Origin: Malus domestica
Taxonomy: Eukaryota; Streptophyta; Magnoliopsida; Rosales; Rosaceae
Reading direction: 5' to 3'
Assembly (NCBI RefSeq): GCF_042453785.1
Contig: NC_091665.1
Location: forward strand, 12,409,501 to 12,473,500
DNA: 64,000 nucleotides
Positions 58,042 through 64,000 of this stretch are shown here, piece after piece. Positions within the stretch are counted from its first letter, which is position 1; every line of letters begins with the position of its first letter. A program made the translations under genes and the position numbers. The notes beneath the pieces were generated by a model, which saw only the letters and a list, made by a program, of their open reading frames with translations, was not told the origin of the DNA and made no database searches.

Positions 58042-59420
58042 GAGACAAAGAAAGCAGAAAAGAAGTAAAGGCGCCTTATATAATGAGTTATGAAGCCAAA
58101 GAAGGCGCAAAAGAAGTTCAAACTCCCTATGTAATGGGTTATGAAACCAAACAGTCCTTATGTAATGGCTTATGGAATCAAAGAAGGCGCTTAAGAAGTT
58201 GAGACTCCCTATGTAATGAGTTATGAGAAAAATGAGAGCCCTAATTACATAACCAACCATGGAACCAAGGAAGCACATGAGTCAAAAGAAGTTGAGACTC
58301 CTTATGTAATGGGTTATGGAACTAAAAAAGGCGGGAAAGAAGTTGAGACTCCCTATGTAATGAGTTATGAGAAAAATCAGAGGCCTAATTACATAACCAA
58401 CTATGGAGCCAAGGAAGCACATGAGTCAAAAGAAGTTGATGCGCCTTACATACTTGGATACATTTCTGCACGAGACACAAAGGAGCCAAAAGAAGTTGAA
58501 GCACCTTACATAACTGGGTACATTTCTGCACAAGGCACAAAAGTGCCGAAAGAAGTTGAAGCGCCATATATAACTGCGTACATTTCTACACACAGCGCAA
58601 AAGAAAAGGTCGGGACCAAGTGTAAACATCATAAGCATGTTAATCCACCTTCATTTGACACCAAACACTCACAAGAGCCAACATCAAAGGGCCACGAACA
58701 CCATCATATGCATACACATTCATCGTCTCCAATGGATCACAATGAGGCATCCTGGCAAGGATTTTTCACATTTGATGATTTACACAAAGGTATGATAATG
58801 CCACTCAACTTTCCCAACCAAGAACATTCTCCTTTCTTACCTAAAGATGTAGCAGATTCCATTCCTTTCTCGACACCACAACTCCCACAGCTTCTTCAAC
58901 TCTTGTCAATCCCACAAGGTTCTCGAGACGCAAACAACATGGCATATGCACTCGAACAATGTGAGATGAAACCCATCAATGGGGAGACCAAATTATGTGC
59001 CACTTCTCTTGAGTCAATGACAGATTTTGTTACCAAGATCATTGGTGCTGGAGTTCGCTTCAACATTCTCTCAACCACACACCCCATAACATCAACATCC
59101 ATCACACAAAACTATATTTTGAAAGAGCCTAAAGAAGTTTTGGCTTCGAAAATGGTTTTTTGCCATCCGTTGGCTTATCCTTATGCAGTTTTCTTTTGCC
59201 ATCATTTTGAGAAAGACACCAAGTTCTTCAAGGTTCGACTCAGAGGTGAGAATGGGGATAAGGTGGAAGCTATGGCTGTATGCCCGATGGACACTTCTGA
59301 TTGGGTCCCTAACCACAATATATTTGGCCCGCTGTGAATCAAAGCAGGTGCCTCTTCTCCAGTTTCTTCCCTAAAAATCATCTTGTTTGGATCCCATCAC
59401 CAACAACAGATACTATCTGA
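58042..59420 (+). pseudogene. BURP-domain protein gene, broken
   Basis: BURP proteins are plant-specific, usually secreted, with an N-terminal signal, a variable repeat zone and a C-terminal BURP domain with spaced Cys-His pairs. Here an open stretch of 373 codons (58216-59337) has seven or so repeats of the type EVEAPYITGYIS / EVETPYVMSYEK. The BURP domain follows from FFTFDDLHKG, including KLCATSLESM, CHPLAYPYAVFFCH and GENGDKVEAMAVC. The third CH pair reads CP (AVCPMDTSDW). A TGA at 59335 precedes the last block, and a shift then separates FFPKNHLVWIPS-like codons, which end at a TGA at 59418, so the final CH is lost. Upstream, a frameshift near 58155 and a TAA near 58193 break the repeats, and no signal peptide is visible. 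It is most likely a pseudogene, though the central frame is long. Confidence 0.82.
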
Positions 59421-60008
59421 GTAAGTAGCTGGGGGTTCTATTGGATCTTAGTCTGGTGCACCATGTTTCGCTCATGTATGTAGAATAATGACCAATCACC
59501 AAGTTCTGGTAGTGTGGTCGAGCATTCATGCTAGCGTTCTTATTATCGATCTCTGCTTGTAATTGGTTGTTTGTTCATGTGTGTAAAATGACCCTCAAGT
59601 ACATGAAGGTCATTTATGTATCAAGATGTTGGCACTTTGTTTTCACAACTCATTTTTGTAAACTGATGTGATGAATTAGATAACTACGCCAATACTTAAT
59701 TAAACTTAAGAAAACAAAAAGAACCAAGCACACACTGACATAAAAATTGTGTATTTTCTTCAACTATTCATGGTCTTGTGGTCATGCGAGCCACCCTATA
59801 TAAAGAAATCAACTATCCTTCGTAAAGTAAGAACTGAAAAACCAACAATTAGACTGCAAATGATCTCCGTACAAAGTGCAAGTCACTGACTTAAGCAAAG
59901 CAAAATCCTTGAGTCCCAAAGCTTACACTTCCTATTTGCAAACTTCACTTCATTACCCTTGATCCGCCAATCAAGTTTTTGAGGAATTTTCTTAGGTCAA
60001 CCCACAAT
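59421..60008. other. Downstream flank of the BURP remnant, no gene
   Basis: Almost 590 bp of unremarkable AT-rich sequence, probably containing the former 3' UTR. No repeat boundary or reading frame that I can support. Confidence 0.4.
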
Positions 60009-61199
60009 TGACACATCCTGACCCGAGTATCCATGTGGATAACAAAATCAAGGCATGCTAGCAATATCCGAATGGTGAAGAAGCCATAAAGTGAAGGTGG
60101 TTTGTAAAACAGTAAGGATAAATTAAAACAAGAGTGAGCAGTGTACGGTATGAGTCCTTATTACTGAACACGCATTGTTAGAGAATAGGTAAGTGTCGTA
60201 GAATTAAAAAAATATATATTCTCATCCTAGATAGGATGGATATTAATACAAAATAACGGAAAACAACTTCCTAGATTATCGAAAATGAAGGTCAGTGAGT
60301 GCCAGTAATCCTTGTCTCCACCAAAATACAACCACTAAGCCCCCCTGAAAGGGCACAAAATAGAACGTGAATGACAAAAATTAAGAGTTTTCTAAAATCG
60401 TTTGCTTTTCGAAAAATAGTAACCCCTAGTTGTAAAATCCCATATAGTTTTCAAAATCATACTAAATCATAAGTACGAAAAATCAAGGTACATAACACAA
60501 TAGTAGTAGTCTCAAGGTACAGGTACATCGCAAATATCTTGATAATAATATGATATGCTCATAAAAAACATACATGCATACAGTACATGCATAAAGTAGC
60601 TACATGAACAGACTAGGTACTACATACATGTGAAGCTGGCGCTAAACACATCACATACGGGTTCTAGTTACTTAGTACAACTAGTACATGCTATCACCTA
60701 CAATGGATCCAATGTGAACATAACGATGCATATGAACATACATGTGAAGCTGGTCCTAGCCTTGGACGGTACTACAGAAATCGTGCAGACATATATAATA
60801 ACCAGATAAAATATATCTATGGTCATGCCATAGTCGGATTCACAAAGCTCATAAATCACATTAATAATAATGTATAAACATTTTGTATTTGCCTAAATAA
60901 GCCTCTCCTATATGAGAAACCAATATACTAATCATTAACCTAATCAATACTACGGAACACATCGACAAAATGGCTTTGTTTTCTCAATTCGGGGGTTCAA
61001 ATTATTTGAAAAATGACTCACACACCGCCAGTGCCAGTCGAAGCTGTCAAGTGATGTCACTCGCAGATACGCGCCACACTTGCTGGAGGACGAATATTAT
61101 GTTAAATGTGGTGAGAATCTTCTAGATTTCGATCACCCGACGACATAATAGAATATTTGGTTAACAAAATATACCTTCGTTTTAACGGTAGATTAGGAT
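60009..61199 (-). mobile_element. Old Tekay-like LTR fragment, reverse orientation
   Basis: On the minus strand the segment ends GGATGTGTCA and contains landmarks of the Tekay-type LTRs (GTGGCA..., CGAGGTGTG-like end, a purine-rich zone near 60420). It is about half the expected length and stops where the Tat-type LTR starts at 61200. Divergence is high, so the assignment is tentative. Confidence 0.4.
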
Positions 61200-61781
61200 T
61201 GTGGAGCCAAAAATAATCAAGAGACGACATGTGGATTTTTGGGCAGAAATGACAAAATTATCCTTGAGGAGCACTGGAATTCTCACGCACGAGCAGTGGA
61301 CAATCATCCCACAATCAAGTCAAAAGTGCCCAAAATAGGTATTTAGTCAAAACCTATTTTATCCATCTTCTCCACAAGGTAACCCCCAAAACATTCTTTT
61401 TAAATTATGTTAATTAGATAATTAATAGATTTATTACCTAATTAATCTATTAATAGCTAATTAAATTACCGATTAACTACAAAATACACTAAAAAACACC
61501 ACAAAGGGCTGGCCACCTTCTCCCTCGAGGAGGCTTGCCATGCCCTATATATACTACCCCATTTTCTCTAAAAACCTAGGTCTACACTCTTGCTAAATAC
61601 TCAAAATTCTCCAAACACTTTTCCCTAAAAAAATCTAACTTTGGCATCGGAGGTTCTTCGGCTAAAGCCCCCCCCCCATTCATCGTGGGGTGCGTGAGGC
61701 TATTGACCTTGACCTAAGGTGTTATTTGTTTTGTAGATGCAAATTTGTCCAAGAACAAGGAGGAAGAAATTTGCATCCACA
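61200..61781 (+). repeat. LTR of the TGTGGAGCC family, copy 4 (5' LTR)
   Basis: 582 bp from TGTGGAGCC to TTTGCATCCACA with TATATATA near 61550. The five bases before it (AGGAT) do not recur after it. Leader-like sequence follows, so it is a 5' LTR rather than a solo LTR. Confidence 0.82.
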
Positions 61782-62098
61782 AATTTGTGCTTTCATTGAG
61801 AGTTGAGTCTCACACTCGTAGTAGACTCTCACATCCAAGGTTTTTCTACTTTTCTTGTCCATTTGTAGATGTTTCGTACATTTTTATTATTAGAATTTTT
61901 TTTTATTTGTAAAAATTCTTTGATAAAACGTAAAAGAGAAGTACAATGGCTAGAAATTTAGAAAATTCAAAAAGTGAAAAATCCAATATTTAAGAGATGG
62001 GACCACGACAATCCAAGAGGCTAAATGTGACAATAAGTGGAGCGGCACCACCACCACGAGTTTCCACCGCGGTGGCTACCCCGCGGCGAGGTCCATGG
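61782..62098 (+). pseudogene. Start of Tat-like internal region (leader and gag N terminus)
   Basis: Begins TTTGTGCTTTCATTGAGAG, a primer-site-like leader. An ATG at 61945 opens MARNLENSKSEKSNI, then a TAA, then MGPRQSKRLNVTISG and a Pro/Ala-rich stretch. It continues past the nested solo LTR at 62104-63990 (CCATGG TGTCA on the left, TGTCA CCACC on the right) and out of the window. Confidence 0.5.
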
Positions 62099-62103
62099 TG
62101 TCA

Positions 62104-63990
62104 TGATGTGAAATAAAACAGCACTCAAATTAAACCCTCTTATTGACAATTGTAGTAAAGATGTAAGTAGAAATTGTTCTAGGCCGGGGATTAGGAGGGA
62201 TTGCTAATCTACTTAAAACTGACTCAAAAATATAAAACTAGGCTTGAAAACACTTAACTAGACTCAAAGAACTCAAAACAAACTAAAAAGAGTCAAAACA
62301 ACACAAAACAATCAAATAGACTTAAAATAGACTCTAGGGAGTTATTTGGACGAAATTTGGCTTTTACTTGACTCAAAATACTTAAAAACACAAGTTTGGA
62401 CAGATTTTAACTAATTTGACGTAACAAAGTAAAGGGGATTGGGTTTTGGATGAATTTGAAGTAAAACAAGTAAACTAAAGGCTTAGACAGATTTTGGCAT
62501 GAAATTAGGGTAAATGGATGGGTGATAAGCTAGCTAGAGAGTTCTTCTCCACACATGACACACTTGCATACAAATCGATTTCCAGTTGCTTTTCCAATAA
62601 ACCATGAACCTCAATGCCCCAGATTAACCGTGAACAGCACTAATGAACCCTCAGATTTTCCTTAAGTCATTAAATTGGATGGATAAAGCATCGGCAACCC
62701 AAATTATTCTACAAAAGTTCCATACATGAATAGCATAATAAAGATATAATAAAAGATCATTAAGCTTTGTAAAAATCATAAGCATTGACAAAGCATTCGT
62801 AACTATGATGAGCATGATACTCCTACCAAGAATTCGCAACCTCCACTACTTATGAATATAAGTTCATAACGATTAGGTGAAACTCCCTTATATTCTAGCA
62901 TCAAATTCATGCATGCAAACTAAGTATGCATCCTTAATCCACAAACAAGAATAAGTTTTGAATCAAACAGTTAAGTAAATTGCATTCACGATTTATAGAA
63001 TCACAACTGGAAGTAATCAATTCATATTGCAAACATGTTCATGGCTTTGAATTTCCCCCTAGCTAAAACGAGTTTAGCTCCTCATGGTCGCAAAACAAAG
63101 ATACATAAACTTAGACATTGAAAACAAAAGATTGAAAACACCTAAAAATGTTCCAGCAATCCAACTTGAATGGCAAGCACGTCCAAAGGTCCTCCTTCTT
63201 CTTCTTTGCTGTGACACAAGGTATGGGTGAAGGTTTGAGTGATGAATTGTATGGGAGAATGGCTAAAAGTATGAATGGTAGTGAATGGTTGAAGGAAGGC
63301 TGAGACAAGGAACTTAAATAAAAATAGTCAAGTATGTCAAAACCCTAGGGAATTAAGGCTAGGGTGCGGCAAAATTAAAGGGAAAGAGAAAATAAAGTTT
63401 TAATTATTTTATAAGGATTTTAACTCTAAGTCCACAAGGAAAAAGGGTAAGTCAAAACAGTATCCAAGGGGACAAGGGAAAAAGGATATGCGGCAAAGGT
63501 AGGAAAAGAGGAAAGAAGGATCCCTTGCACGACAATGGAAAAAAGGAGAGGGAAGAAAGGTGCGGCACCCTTTGTGTTAGGGATTAGGTCTTCTAGAAAC
63601 ATGTAATTAAGTGTCCTAAAGTATTTAAGACACCCCTTTGCAGCTGGAACATAGGTGAATTAGGATTAGGAAAATTTAGGACAAAATAAGGTAACTTGGC
63701 TAACATTCCTTCTTTCTTGCTTGCATCCTTTACTTCCTTTTCTTGAATTAATTTCTTCATAACTTCAGCATAATCCTAGCCTCTTTTGGTCTTCAATTTC
63801 GTCCATCCACCTTGCTCCATGCATGTGTTATCCATTCCAAGCCCAAAAATGCTCCAAAATGCACTTTCTTCCTACTTTAGCTCTTTGGACCTACAAACAC
63901 ACGAAAATAGCTTAAAATACTAAAATAACTATGAACTAACATAAATGCAAGAAAACAAGCTAACTAAGTCGCATAAATATGCTCATATCA
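62104..63990 (-). mobile_element. Solo LTR, 1.9 kb, in a gag leader
   Basis: Read on the minus strand it starts TGATATGAGCATATTT and ends in GTTTTATTTCACATCA. Exact target duplication TGTCA at 62099-62103 and 63991-63995. The orientation is chosen from the similarity of the TGATATGAGC end to LTR starts I know; it is not proven. Reading frames inside (for example near 62651 and 63111) have no recognisable domains. Confidence 0.78.
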
Positions 63991-64000
63991 TGTCACCACC

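Overview
This window is plant nuclear DNA, very probably from a dicot of the rose family (apple/pear type). The evidence is a six-exon plastid mTERF gene with plant splice sites, initiator-Met primed Ty3/gypsy and Ty1/copia elements, a Cassandra-type LTR carrying a 5S rRNA-like domain, CACTA (En/Spm) elements, and LTR and MITE families I associate with Rosaceae. The family and genus are inference. Most of the 64 kb is transposable-element DNA. One apparently functional host gene is present (MTERF2-like, 12751-16606, +), with two host gene remnants: the last exon of a carotenoid cleavage dioxygenase 4-like gene (35448-35863) and a broken BURP-domain gene (58042-59420).

Layout, left to right. 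At 155-9544 (+) lies a complete, very young Tekay/Del-type Ty3/gypsy element with one intact 1617-codon gag-pol frame and almost identical 2212-bp LTRs. At 9871-12695 is a non-autonomous hAT-like element with an 8-bp target duplication; a Cassandra solo LTR (10024-10299) is inserted in it, and it ends about 55 bp before the MTERF2 start codon. MTERF2 carries a Tourist-like MITE in its fifth intron and a SINE-like tail just after its stop codon. At 17191-21725 is a decayed Ty1/copia element. A decayed Tat-lineage Ty3/gypsy element follows (about 21755-27793), interrupted by a solo LTR of what looks like its own LTR family.

From 27794 to 35447 there are CACTA pieces: an intact small two-exon gene, a broken relative, and the N-terminal half of a TNP2 transposase. 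A 2.5-kb solo LTR (28695-31193) lies inside them. The TNP2 piece abuts the CCD4 remnant. At 36171-45606 (-) is a second, older Tekay element with seven stop codons and one frameshift. Then come a 1.8-kb solo LTR (46403-48215), a MITE scrap, and a second CACTA body (48848 to about 55857) with the C-terminal half of TNP2 and a degraded Transposase_24-type gene. The right end holds a solo LTR (56472-57199), the BURP pseudogene, an old LTR fragment, and the 5' end of another Tat-like element with a further solo LTR in it (62104-63990).

Many insertions have exact target-site duplications, so their relative order can be read directly: Cassandra is inside hAT, one Tat-type solo LTR is inside the Tat gag region, a solo LTR is inside CACTA DNA, and another is inside a gag leader. 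I found no CRISPR array, no tRNA gene and no gene set that looks like a new biochemical system. The most informative oddities are rearrangement junctions, the transposon-derived MTERF2 promoter, an intact CACTA-derived small gene between direct repeats, and the apparently competent Tekay copy.
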